47,730 nt of DNA from Azolla pinnata (Eukaryota; Streptophyta; Polypodiopsida; Salviniales; Salviniaceae), in NCBI GenBank assembly GCA_037176905.1, contig JBBBWG010030210.1, positions 2,100-49,829 of the forward strand. Reading direction: 5' to 3'. Numbering within the stretch: the first letter of the stretch is position 1; every line of letters starts with the position of its first letter. The notes under the pieces are model-generated. The model did no database searches. It saw only the letters and a program-made list of their open reading frames with translations, and had not been told where the DNA came from. The translations under genes and the position numbers were made by a program. Shown here piece by piece: positions 11,390 to 22,745 of the stretch.

Positions 11390-12234
11390 GTGTTAGGATA
11401 TTGTGGTTCCAAGCAAAGCTACAAGAATTTAAAGCATTACTAAAACCATCTGGATATCTGTGGAGGAGGAGGATGATTTGAAGAAGCTCTCTAATGGATG
11501 GAGTAAGGAATTGAGGAACCGTTGGATTAACAATGGGCTAATATTGGAGGCTTAATTATAATAGAAGGGAGGGGGGGGGTGGGGGGCGGATTTTTTTAAG
11601 GTTACAGAAATTGGATCATTTCAAAATCAGAGTTTGTGCCGTAATTGAGAGTGTGTGATTGATGATGATGAAGATGATGATGAAGACGATGATGATTATG
11701 ATGAAGAAGAGGAGGAGGAGGAGGAAGAAGAAGGAGAAGCTGCACAAGAAAACATAAGGTAGAAAATGAAATGTAGGCAAGCTATAAGGAAGCCGAGTTA
11801 GATCATAGTACTAAGAAGGTCACGGGTGGTTTTTTTTTTCTCTTCTTCTTCTTCTTCTTCTTCTTCTTCTTCTTCTTGTTTTGTCTGTGTGTTCTTGCTT
11901 CTTCTATAGGGTATAGGGTTTAAGGATGATGATGCATTTATGAACAAAAAACACACTAGCAGATGCAGATGATGCACATGCATGCATGCATGCATGTGTG
12001 GCGCATGCCACACCATTGCCATGCATGCCATGCCTTCTAAGGAAAGCATTATGCATCTGAACTTGTTTGTACAAGCCCCAAAAAGAGAAAAACATGATGA
12101 ATATTGGACTGGGTATGTAGTGTGGGCTTCAAAATGATGGGCTTTCTCTCTTGGCTTTTTCGCGAATGGTGCAGCAATCGATCGATCCGAACACTGTAAG
12201 ACGGAGCCCAATCGCGTGTTTGGCATGCATCATT

Positions 12235-12236
<2 letters not shown>
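11390..12236. other. upstream region of the Sec14-like gene
   Basis: This is the presumed promoter and leader side of the minus-strand Sec14-like gene. It contains GAT/GAA-type trinucleotide runs at about 11663-11735 and a (TTC)n tract at 11840-11876. The G-rich run at about 11570-11588 is another simple-sequence feature. No clear TATA box was found at a suitable distance. CATGCATG words recur at 11978-12000. Confidence 0.5.
11840..11876. repeat. (TTC)n microsatellite
   Basis: About 11 TTC units follow a poly-T run, with no supported coding context. Confidence 0.9.

Positions 12237-12271
<35 letters not shown>
12237..12271. repeat. (CA)n microsatellite
   Basis: A pure run of about 17 CA units in intergenic DNA. 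Confidence 0.92.
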
Positions 12272-12274
<3 letters not shown>

Positions 12275-13480
12275 TATGTATATGTGGCATACCATGATGA
12301 ATGCATGTGTGTGAATGAAGGAAGGAGCGATGAATGCGCGAGTGAACGAACGAATGGGTTCATTTTTCGTTTCATCGCGAGGAGTTGCCCGAGACAAAAT
12401 CCAGCTTTCCCGCCGTAGAGCAGAGAGCAGAGAGAGCAGAAGGTTGATTTGTTTTCGAAATTCCAGCCAGATAAAAAGGGGTTTCTTGGCCAGCATTATT
12501 GAGAGAGAGAGAGAGAGAGCATGCATTGGCATTGTTGCATAGGTAGGCGTGCTCGATCGATGGATAGGCGTGGTGTAGAATTACCAGGCAAGCATGCATG
12601 CATGCATGTATGATGGATATGCATCATGCATGGATGGGCTCAGGCATGCATACATGCATGCATGAATGATCGATTAGCATGGCATGGGGGCATAATTAGG
12701 GATATATGTATAATGGCGGTTGCGTGGGGGGCGGACATTACGCTCTGATGGGCCCCGAGAATCGGCGAGGATCTGATCACTTACAATGATACACTGTTTC
12801 TTCTGTCGAGAGTTACAGAACAGAGCTGCTATCCACAGCTTAGGATGGTAATGCATATGCATATATGTACACATACATATGTTGTTGATGCATGTGGCAC
12901 CCAGTGCATGCATACATACATATGCTATTGATGCATGTACATGCAATGCACGCATACAAGCATGAATGCATACATTCATGCACACACACATGCATGCATG
13001 CAGACCCATTGACATCATGCCTTCTGCACACACATGTATGTGCATGTATGTTAAATAAGATGGTTTTTTGGATGTTTAAAAAAAGGATAGGTAGTAGGTC
13101 ACGGGGAGATTATGTACATTACACTATTGACTCCTTTTTTATTTAATTAAAAGAGAAAACAGAAAACAAAGCGAGATTTTACTTATAGTGTTCGGAATAA
13201 CAAAAGGAAAAAAAAACTCGGCTTTTTAACAATAATTATCAGAGGCTTGCTTTTCTGTTTTTGTTCTTTCGGGGCTGTGAAAATCTCTTCTGAAAAGCAA
13301 AAATCAAAATGTCGTCGTCAGTCGTTGGGGAAAGCGCCCGCTCTACTCAAGTGACAACGAGGCCGCAAGTTTCTACCGATAAAAATAGCATCATAAACAA
13401 TATTACAATTAATTCGTTTTTAGGACATAAGTAATAAAATTTTGTTGTCTCCTGCCCGTGACCTTCTCTGCTTCAATCAG

Positions 13481-13510
13481 TCCATCCATCCATCCATCCA
13501 TCCATCCATC
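13481..13510. repeat. (TCCA)n microsatellite
   Basis: About seven tetranucleotide units in intergenic DNA. Confidence 0.9.
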
Positions 13511-13573
13511 ATTATGCATGTGTGTGTGTCATAGCCCTCAAATTTAGAGTTTTAGCGTCTCCTCAGATTAACG

Positions 13574-13680
13574 TACTACTAGTAGTAGTAGTAGTAGAAG
13601 TAGTAGTAGTAGTAAGTAGTAAGTTGTAAGTAGTAAGTTGTAAGTTGTAAGTTGTAAGTTGTAAGTAGTAAGATGTACCT
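13574..13680. repeat. AGT tract grading into AAGTTGTAAGT minisatellite
   Basis: A (TAG)n tract passes into variant AAGTAGT and AAGTTGT units repeated about eight times. The gradual unit change suggests stepwise mutation and re-amplification of a trinucleotide array. Confidence 0.85.
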
Positions 13681-13893
13681 ACCATCAGTTAAGTATGTAC
13701 CTAACCAAAACACCCATGCATGCATGGGTGGATCATGTTGTGGATATGGATGGCCATAGAAATCCCTAATCCATCAACATAATCCCATCGGTTTTTCCAT
13801 CAATGCCTCGATGTCCATGGATCCTCCACCACATGCAGAGGGGACCAATTCGAGGGCTTTGCTTGCAGTAGCAGCAGTAGCAGCAACAACAGC

Positions 13894-13897
<4 letters not shown>

Positions 13898-13957
<60 letters not shown>
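13898..13957. repeat. (AGT)n microsatellite
   Basis: About 18 AGT units, preceded by a degenerate GCAGTA/GTGGT stretch. The open frames reading Tyr, Val or Thr through it are composition artefacts. Confidence 0.92.
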
Positions 13958-15300
13958 CACAATGATGGGCAGATTGCCATCCATGTGCCCATAAGCCAGA
14001 AGAGCCCAAAAACCCTGCATTGCTAAACCCCAAGCCATAGTGTCTGCCTATCTATTGGCTACTCCTTTTTATTTTTACCGCTTTGTCTGTCGATCCATCT
14101 GTCTGTCTGTCTGCCTGTATGCCTGTACGCTCTCGAGCCTCCACACCAAAGAATGTGAAATTAGGGTTTCAAATTTTGAAACCACCTCTCCTTCCTTCCT
14201 TATCTTCCATTTTCCTCTTCTTCTTTTGCCACCCAAAAAAACAACACAAGGCATGTCCTTCTATCTGACTGAGCTGCCAAAGAACCGAAGTCTCATCATT
14301 TCTGTCAGGCACTCTGTTTGCCCCCCGACTTCCCTTGTCCCTATTTCATTCCTTTTGATGATATAGATGGATACAGAGATACATACAAAATCTATTATAT
14401 TGTCTTCTTCTCTATATCGTCAACCCAAGGAAGAAAAACCCAACTTTACATATACAATCCATCCATCCAGCTATACCTACATGCATATACATACATACAC
14501 ACGTATATACGTATAGTCCTCCTTCGGGGGAGAGGTGTGTGGATTCTTTAGATTCTTGTTTGGTCAGAGAGAGAGAGAGATTCATACATGATAGAATGGG
14601 GGTAAAAAATAGAAAATCCCGGCTTTTGTAGCTTGCAGTTAGTGCGGTAAGAAGCGATGGAAGCTCCCATTGTTACATGTATCAGTTGATGTGTTTCGCA
14701 GCGTTGTTGTGGATGTGGTCCTCTTTTCTTTAAACATGCCCTTGCAAAATTCTGACTCTTCGCCTCTATGTACTTCTCCGACACCTGCCCTCTTGTTTGG
14801 ACCCGACACATTTAATTCCTTGGCATTGGAAAGCCGTACAAAACAAAAGGGAACTTTAGGAGCATGACAACCTTCGATCCTTGTGCATGCTATGCTGGAG
14901 AAATCCATCCATCTATGTATGTATGTATGTATGTATGCATGCATGATTGTATTATAAGGAGTTTATGTTTGTGCAAAGTGTAACATTCCATGCCCTTTGG
15001 CCCTTGGGACCAAGGATAAAAGAGCAAAAAAATCGGAGCCTCACTCACACACCCCAAAAGTGCATGTTTTCTCAACCACAATCGATAATTTTGGTTTGTT
15101 GATCATAGAACGCCAAACATAGGTCAAAGTTCAAATGTTGTGTTCAATGCACCAATGGTGCAGACAACAACCAAACGCCCAATTAGACTCAAACAAGTTG
15201 CCTTGACGGAGCTAGCTACAGCACAACACAACGATCTGATTGCTCTTTAAATTTTTCAAAAAGAATACTCGACTTCCTTGTTGATAGTGGCTTAGTGTCA

Positions 15301-17200
15301 CATGCATGCATTAAAACATGTTAAGTAGAATTAAGAATTGAGCCCTAGCCTAATCTTCTTGATTATAATCAAATAATCGAATGGATGTTGACTACTTGAT
15401 AAGCATATACTTTTCATATTAGACACTTATTTATCTAGAACATTTTGGATGTTATTAGAATGTTTTTCTCTGTATGATTTCTAAAAACTTGTTTTTATGA
15501 AATAATTTCAGAAAATTATCTTCTTACATAAAAGTTCTTAGAATACATACATATGCTTAAAATATATTAATATTCAAATAAAAAATATATTTATTAACAT
15601 GCATTAATGAGATTATTTATATTATCATGTTATTGATCTTTGATATTATTATCCTTAGAAATAGAGGTAATTGAAGCATTATGTTTGTTGCCTAAAGTTT
15701 GATATCTAGCCGAGGATTCATCGACATATGGATTTTTATCAATGGAACTTTTGACTTGCCTTGCTAGAAATCTTTCAATCTAGTTGCATGCTTGAAAGTT
15801 TTACCAAGGGACTCATGCTTCTTACACCAATGGGAGAAGGACCATCTAAAAACCTTAAAAACTTGGAGTCAATCCCCATTCTCAAAATTGATTATGCACT
15901 TGTGATAAGCCTAAAGTTGCAACCATTAATTACCACAACATATTGTTCAGCTATCCCAAATAAGATTAATAGAAACAAAAAATTTAGATGATACTTTTAC
16001 ATTGGGTAGTCTTTTTGTATGTTAATATTACTTGAGTTTGTAGGACAAAGTAGACAAGGGCTTTTTTCCTATACTTTGGATAGATTAGGCTTTTTAGATA
16101 CATGTATTCGTGGAGTATATACTCTTTATAACAATACTTTCAACAAAGTTTTACTAGTGGCTCATAACTAGGGGCCAAGGTTTAAAATTTTTAAGGTCTA
16201 TTAAGCAAGGATCACTATTTTTACTCTTAATCTTTTCTAAGGCAAGGTGCATGTTCTTGATTACAAAATAGGTCCAATTAAAAAATTTAATTTTATATGA
16301 GAAAGTTTAATTATTGATATTAAATTGTAACTAATTGATATTAAATTGTAACTAATTGATATTGAACTTAGCTGTAGTTTGAGAATGTTTGGAATTTTTT
16401 CCTAAGGCTTTAGAGGCCCTTATAAATTTGCATAATCTAAATTATATCTTTTACTATTAGTTCTTCCTTGCTTACTTGATCAACATGAGCAATTTTAATG
16501 AGTACCTTGTGGGAAGGGCAATCAAATATCTTTAATGCCAAATAAGAATTGATTTAAAACCAAAACTTTAAAATTCTCCATTTTATTAATTCTAAAGAAA
16601 GCATTTTTGTGGGGTCTACTTGGTTATCATTTTCAAGTACAAAAGGTCAGCATCGCTTATAATCAGGTGATTTTCTCGATTACGTCATATACCACTTCAT
16701 GTTAAAATCTTTTTGAAGTCATATATTTGTCAAGTTCGGTGGCTAATACTTCATGTGACAAAGAGACGAGCGTAATTGATTATTTCACAAGTAATTGAAG
16801 TAATTGATCAAATTGATCATTTCAAGCATAATTGATCCATTTTGATCAAAGTCAAACATTAGTTACTAAACTTAACATCGTAAGGGGATTGTTTTGCCTT
16901 AGAAAAATAGAAAGCATTATTAGCTAATTATCATCTGTATCAATGTGCTCCTTGGTCTAAGGAGAAAATTTGATATTCATATAAAATGAATTATTAATTC
17001 CTCATTCAAATTGGTTAGCTAGTTGGAGTAAAAAATGTTGATTTATCAAATGTTTATTTTTATAAATGAAGAAAGTAAAAAAAAAAGGGTTACATCACTT
17101 TTAAGTATTATCTAGTTGTTTAAACAATATCTCATATGAAATTTATTGTTCTTGATGGAAAATAATTACCGTGGGTTTGTTTTATAGTGCAAAGACTTGG
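15301..17200. other. AT-rich spacer without genes
   Basis: Strongly AT-rich DNA with no exon that I can support. It contains a short 21-bp tandem repeat at 16313-16375 (unit close to ATTGATATTAAATTGTAACTA, about two and a half copies). The frame at 15761-15991 lacks splice or motif evidence. Confidence 0.5.
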
Positions 17201-17201
17201 C

Positions 17202-17420
17202 TCAACTAGAGGGACTAGAGTGGCCTCACTCCCGCCTAGGGTTCTATACAGAGAGGGGAGGGAGAGGGAAAGGGGGAGAGACAAACTTAGCGTAGGAGAA
17301 ATTCGTTAAATATTTTCATTAGTTCCTCACAAGGGGTTTATCTCCTATATATGGCTAGGCTTTTCTCATTTTACACTCGACCATTGTCCACACCCAGATA
17401 TATATACAATGAATGGAAAA
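17202..17420. repeat. diverged direct repeat, copy A
   Basis: This segment aligns by eye with 18755-18975. Shared blocks include GGTTCTATA, a purine-rich GAGAGGG stretch, CCTCACAAGGGGTT versus CTCCACAAGGGGTT, TATATGGCTAGG versus TATATGTAGCTAAGG, and TTGTCCACACC. The two copies lie in the same orientation about 1.55 kb apart, compatible with terminal repeats of a decayed retroelement or two insertions of one family. Confidence 0.6.
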
Positions 17421-18039
17421 CACTTGATACGCATGTGAGACAATGTCTTGCATGTGATATAAATTAAGTGTCTTGTCCTTACATCACGGGCATGTTATGA
17501 TCACGGTCCAATGGTGTTAACTTGATTTTCATCCACTGTGGTGCATATGACAATAGTTTAACCCTATCTATAACTCTTAAATTGTTGATATGGTTGATGC
17601 TCAACTCACAGGCAATTCTTGAATTGCATGGCCCTATCGTGGGACTCTTCCTTGTTGGCTAGCCTTTTGTCATGTCCCAACCTGATTTTTATGTAGTGTA
17701 GCGCCGTAGACAACAACTTAACCTTACCAACGATTCTCAAATTATCATCAGGCCCATTACAGGTTATCCATACAACAGCTCAACCCTTTGGGCGATTCTC
17801 AAATTTCATGGCATGACTAAAGGAACTCCTTTTTGTCGGGCACACGTCCGCCATCCTCTTATGTTGACCTGGCGTGTCTGACGTTTTCTAGCATAAGATA
17901 AATATTATATTTTAATACTTGATAATATCTTAAAATACTATTATATTAACGCTATAAAACGTCTTGCGACGTCTGCCAACATCGCTAGTCCTCTGAGCCA
18001 CCTAACTGGTAATCATGAATGCAAGCCATGTGACGACTA

Positions 18040-18360
18040 TACATGACAGCCATATGGCGAGCATGCATGAGGCCTAAAACTGTATAAATACTGAGCTAGT
18101 CTCAGTATTGAACCATTTCAGTTCTAATGTCAATCTTCGATGCCTTGTACTCTAAGTCTCTCAATAATACATATCTTATCTTTTTGTTGCTATTTATCTT
18201 TCTTCTTGTTATATTCGTGTTTTTCGAGTCTATCGTTGTCGATAAGCTTCAGCCGTGACATTTTCCTTGTGGTCATTGCATTTGGTCTCGAAAGTGGTGT
18301 GGTATTTCTCGGGTCGATCTTTCTCCTGAAATACATAACCTCTTATTTGGGTTAGGTGCG
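18040..18360 (+). promoter_or_regulatory. LTR-promoter-like patch
   Basis: TGTATAAATACTGAGC at about 18078-18095 looks like a TATA box. It is followed by a short unstructured leader ending in CTCTCAATAATAC, then T-rich DNA. Such an arrangement is typical of the U3-R boundary in plant LTR retrotransposons. No polymerase or gag frame accompanies it, so it would be a solo or degraded LTR. This is a weak call. Confidence 0.3.
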
Positions 18361-18754
18361 GCTTCTCCCCTGCTCTTTTCTTGTTACTACGTTCGCTTTT
18401 CTACAGGCATATCTAACGCGGCCCATTGCGGCATACGATGTGATGCGGCTTTGTGTTCTATGATTATATGATATTATGGTATACGATATGCTACAGTGTA
18501 TGACGATATGAACTAGCGCTCTATGGGATGTGGTAGTGTGCGGCCACACAACACGTGGTGGTTGTTGACGCACAACACGATACTTGTAATGTAGTGACTT
18601 AGCGTGACCTTCGTTCTTTGTTGCTCGGTTTCGTTTTAAGTGCTTTTATGGTCTGATTTAGCACAACCCACTTGATTGATTCCCTAGAGGGAGAACAACA
18701 ATAGTTGGAGCACAACAGTGGTGCTAGTCACCAGAGACTCCAGAACCTTGCTAG

Positions 18755-18975
18755 CAGTAGGCTTGGTAAGATCACCACTGTTAGACCCTCGCCCAAGGTT
18801 CTATAGACAAAGAAAGAGAGGGCGAAGAGCGGGAAAGTAACTTGGAGTGAGAGAAAGTTATCATATATTTCATTGATTCTCCACAAGGGGTTCATATATT
18901 ATATGTAGCTAAGGTTTCTTTCTTTTCACACTCATTCGATCCTTGTCCACACCTAAACATACATACATATAATGG
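18755..18975. repeat. diverged direct repeat, copy B
   Basis: The partner of 17202-17420, in direct orientation, with roughly two thirds of positions matching by eye across about 200 bases. The matching block ends near the shared TTGTCCACACC words and then diverges into TATA/CATA-rich DNA in both copies. Confidence 0.6.
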
Positions 18976-20840
18976 GCGGATAATAAAGTTTACGCAATCA
19001 TATATAGAGATTACAATTATTATTGAGAATGTATGCATGCATAGAGAATTAAAAAAAATAGACTTTGACAGTTTAGTGGACAACTAACTTTTGGAGGACA
19101 AAGTATAATTTTCTTGGACATAGTCAATTCCACAAGATTAGTATAATTGCATATGATGGAGAGAAATAGATAATTGATAAACATTCGAAAGATGTTAAGG
19201 TTTCTTGAGATTTGAAGTTTTTTGTAATAAGAGATTATTTAGCAAAATCTTATGGGATCCAAGTGAGTAAATGTGAGAAGGATTGATTTCAAATAAAAGG
19301 AAATATATTTCTTTTTAGCATACAATTAGAATCGATAGGATAATTTTACTTTAAAAGAAAAGGACATCATCATCACACTTCTTTGTTGGTATTAATAAGG
19401 CCTAAGTCATGAGTTTTTTTTCAATCCGTGTGGAGCCCTTTATATGGTGTATGAAGCAAGGGTGGATAATTGCGTTATTTTAATGGTTACTTGCATATAG
19501 AGCAGCACTAATCAGACAGTGGATGCAGCATAAGGGGGTTGTCTATTTGTAATCCAACAAGCCTATTTACACAGGATTGTCTTTGACTAGCCTTGTAGCC
19601 GGAGTTCAACAAGCTCAATGACATGTCATGCCCTTGTGGATAACTTGTTTTCCACAAAAGTATGAGGTAAAATTTTACAAACTCTTCTATGCAATAAACA
19701 ATAGCCCTTGTTATTCGAAGGAAAACCGATTTAACCATATATACATGAGGCTATCAAACTTATGATAGCATTGTTGTGGTGTTTGCAAGGGTATAGTAGG
19801 TTCACATCTAAATGTCCTTACAGCTAGTTGTAGTAGAAATCCAAGAGGCCAGCTAGATTCTGTGAGTTTGGCAGTTCAAATGCATAAAACTTGAATTAGG
19901 TTACTCTAAAATTTGTCGACGATTACTACTAGCGATGCTTGTATGCACAATTGCAGGTCCCTTCGGATTGAGCACACATCTACAGATCCAACCAAAGTTA
20001 GAAGTGGTGTGTAGAAGTGGAGGTTAGTGCCACATTGAGTGCTTCTTGAAATATGGAGAGCTCCTTTCGGAAGCTTGTCATATAACTATCAATGCGGATA
20101 GAAAAACCAATCATCATTGTTTCCTTTCCAACGAACCCCGAATAGCCACACACCTGGGGTCTTGAATCATTAGAAGCACATGCATCCGATTTCAAACTCG
20201 GAGATGGGAAGGTTTGTCACAAACCGAAGGTGATGATGGACGCGTGGCTGGATCGAGCTCCCTTTCTTTTCCAAATTGGAGCTAAGAGCTTCACCTATTA
20301 TTCGATTGCTCCTTCTTCAAGGTCCACTGAAATGTATGATGCAGATCTCTGATCTTAGAGATCTTCTAAGGGTTATGATGCTACATGTTTGAAGCACCAA
20401 TAGATGGTTGATACTCTGTTTCTTGGGTTGTTGACAAGATGCTGTAATTTTTCCCGACGCTTCAACGCTAACAGAAAATTGATCTCTTTGGTTTTCGATT
20501 GAGAAAAAAAGTGGGATGAGTGTGTATTCCATCCCAATTCTGTGCATCATAAACCCTCGTGTTCTCATCGCCGATGACTTAATTCATGGACAGAATATCT
20601 GCGAAATTCGGTCGGTTCGGCACCGATTCCAAATACCTACTACAGCTTTAATGGCCTCTCTCCGAGAAATCCAATCATGAGAATGCTCTCATTACCAAAG
20701 TACATGCCTGAATCTGAGGGCACATGATCCGACGAGGGCACGCTGATGATAATTTAACCACCCCAACCCCAATCCTATGATGAACGAATGGATGAATGAT
20801 GCGAGAGACTCTTTCATCATTCGATGGCTCTCATATACTT
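18976..20840. other. spacer with unidentified frames
   Basis: No gene could be supported. Minus-strand frames at 19998-20195 and 20317-20568 have non-repetitive composition, but I recognise no family and could not chain them by splice phase. They may be fragments of a decayed gene or transposon. Confidence 0.4.
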
Positions 20841-20841
20841 T

Positions 20842-20943
20842 CTCTAGCAGTTGGGAGCGAGTGCAGCGGCTTCAATGATGAAGCCGCTTCCTGCTGTAAA
20901 CCATGCGATTCAGGCAAGCTACATCAAATACTATGCTAATAAA
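20842..20943 (+). other. orphan exon-like segment
   Basis: After a T-rich stretch and an acceptor-like CTAGCAG, an open frame encodes a non-repetitive peptide beginning LGASAAASMMKPLPAV and ending IKYYANKYG, then meets a GT dinucleotide. Composition and flanks resemble a real exon, but I recognise no family. The next bases run into telomere-like repeats and a gap, so any following exon is not recoverable here. Confidence 0.35.
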
Positions 20944-21062
20944 TATGGTCAGTTGGGGGATTTCAATCCGGTAACTACGGAAAAAGAAAAAATGACAAGA
21001 AGGGTTGAAGTACGTAAAATGAGCCTCTCTGCATTTGATGGTCACGAATGTATGTCTGTAAC

Positions 21063-21103
21063 TAACCCTAAACCCTAAACCCTAAACCCTAAACCCTAAA
21101 CCT
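21063..21103. repeat. interstitial telomere-type repeat (CCCTAAA)n
   Basis: Five consecutive CCCTAAA units (the plant telomere sequence, C-rich strand on plus) lie 70 bases before the first assembly gap. Short telomere runs occur naturally inside chromosomes, including in promoters as telo-boxes, but one beside a gap can also mark a mis-join. Confidence 0.92.
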
Positions 21104-21173
21104 CTCATGCACCGCTGTACAACCAGATTAGAATGGGCCCAGTTCCATGTCAATGAGAACTTCCAATCTAGGC

Positions 21174-21273
21174 NNNNNNNNNNNNNNNNNNNNNNNNNNN
21201 NNNNNNNNNNNNNNNNNNNNNNNNNNNNNNNNNNNNNNNNNNNNNNNNNNNNNNNNNNNNNNNNNNNNNNNNN
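21174..21273. other. assembly gap (100 N)
   Basis: Exactly 100 N, the conventional length for a gap of unknown size. The flanks show no repeat in common, so the true missing length is unknown. Frames crossing it are meaningless. Confidence 0.99.
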
Positions 21274-22560
21274 GCTTTGAGGATGTTTTCTTGTTTCAGA
21301 CATCACTTCTTGAGAGAGGCCCAACTCTAGTAGCATCCTTCATCTAGTAGCATTGCAATAACATTAAGTTAAGTAGAAGCTGTAAACCAAAATACTCTCA
21401 AAATACACATTTGGGAAATTCTCTCGAGCAAAATGGGAAACAAGATACTGATGGGAAACTTAAGAGCACTTAAACAAACTCTGCAGAGAAGCTTCCGACA
21501 AGTGCAAGCAAATGGCTTGCCTTGAAGCATGTAGGAACCCATGGACTAGGAAATGAATCCATTAGCTTTTGTAGCCTGGTTCAATGAGCGACTGGCAATA
21601 TGAAAATGACTTACCAGATTTTCAAATTTCGATGAGAAACCAATAAAATGTTCTATTTCTTTTCCACTGTAGCAAGCATAAACCATTGCCTACAATCATC
21701 ATTCATTTCTATGTTTAGCACATTCTCTCTGAAAAATGTATTATCTTGTTCGGTCTTACAGGTCATTTTGGCCCCCTTAAAAGACACTTATATAATTTTC
21801 TTTCTTTCTCTCTCAAATCACATGGAATGAGTATAGTTCTTCTGATATAGGTGGTTAGGACTGCCCGCATGCAAACGTGATCAAAGTGAAACGGAATTGA
21901 ATGATCTGTCTGAGCCGATATCATCGAATTGACACAATGAAAAGACATAGAGCTGCCCCATAACATCTGTTGGCAACATTAAGCTGTACCATAATGCCCT
22001 CTTCACATTACTTTTGAAAGTGAGAAGCTGTGTATATACAAAAACCTATGAAATAATGAATATACCAATTATGGCTTTGGAGGATAGAACTGGAAGAACA
22101 CCGTGTCTTCCATTATAGCATTTTCTGAAATAAAAGAGCAATACCACTTCTTCTTCCAAACAAAGTTTTAGCCCACCATCCAAGGCAATCGAAAATACTA
22201 AGAAGAAGGCTGCTTAGGACTGTTCTTGTTAGAGCTTGAGATATATAAAGAGAACTTGTCTGAGGAAAATAACATGAACCATGATAACTCGCTAACAGAA
22301 AACAATCATAACCATTTATAGTTTGATCACTCCTTCTCATGCCACAAATCAACTTAAGAATACCGTAGCAGGGCTTCAACTAAGACAATAAAAAAGAATC
22401 ACCATTGAGCAAGCAATCAGAATGTGTTGCGCAAGTCGGCCACTTACCGTCAACAAATAAAAGAAATTATTACCATGTGACACCAAGGCATCTCCCTCAG
22501 TTTTGAGGATCTTCCCGTCTTGGAACAACACGTGCTGGAGATCTTGCGAATGCAAAAGCC
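21274..22560. other. spacer right of gap 1
   Basis: No supported gene. It contains copy 1 (about 21728-21815) of a direct repeat whose partner is at about 22655-22745, sharing TGAAAAATGT, TTATCT, TTACAGGT/TTATAGGT, ATTTTGGCC and a CTTTCTTTC tail. A minus-strand exon-like segment at 22470-22560 is non-repetitive and ends at a possible donor (CATG|GTAATA), but it is not assignable. Confidence 0.4.
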
Positions 22561-22654
22561 TCAATCAATCTAGGCGTATGATCTTGTGTTCTTAGGTATC
22601 TACTGGACTCTTTAAGAACTTGGGGATTATATTTGTTTGCGTTTCAGAGAGGAA

Positions 22655-22745
22655 AACATCTGAAAATGTGTTATCTAGTTTGTTCTTATAGGTGATTTTG
22701 GCCACCTAAAAGATATTAAAATACCTTTCTTTCTTTCTTCTCTCT
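22655..22745. repeat. direct repeat copy 2 (partner about 21728-21815)
   Basis: The two segments lie about 0.92 kb apart in the same orientation and align by eye over about 85 bases with roughly 75 percent matching. Both end in a TTTCTTTC-rich tail. They could be two copies of a short interspersed element or the ends of a small duplicated block. Confidence 0.5.

Larger units (their letters stand above)
12272..15300. other. microsatellite-rich spacer
   Basis: I found no supported gene here. The stretch holds dense simple repeats: (GA)n at about 12500-12518, CATGCATG-rich DNA at 12590-13050, (TCCA)n at 13481-13510, AGT tracts at 13575-13680 and 13900-13957, (GA)n at 14568-14580 and (GTAT)n at about 14915-14940. 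Open frames at 13766-14038 and 14639-14944 owe their length to these repeats. I checked for conserved plant microRNA words by eye and saw none. Confidence 0.55.

Noticed and set aside
13766-14038. 90-aa frame with a poly-Tyr run
   Set aside because: The run is the (AGT)n microsatellite; flanking residues match nothing and alternative frames are equally open.
21082-21347. Frames crossing gap 1
   Set aside because: They contain only unknown residues between unrelated flanks.
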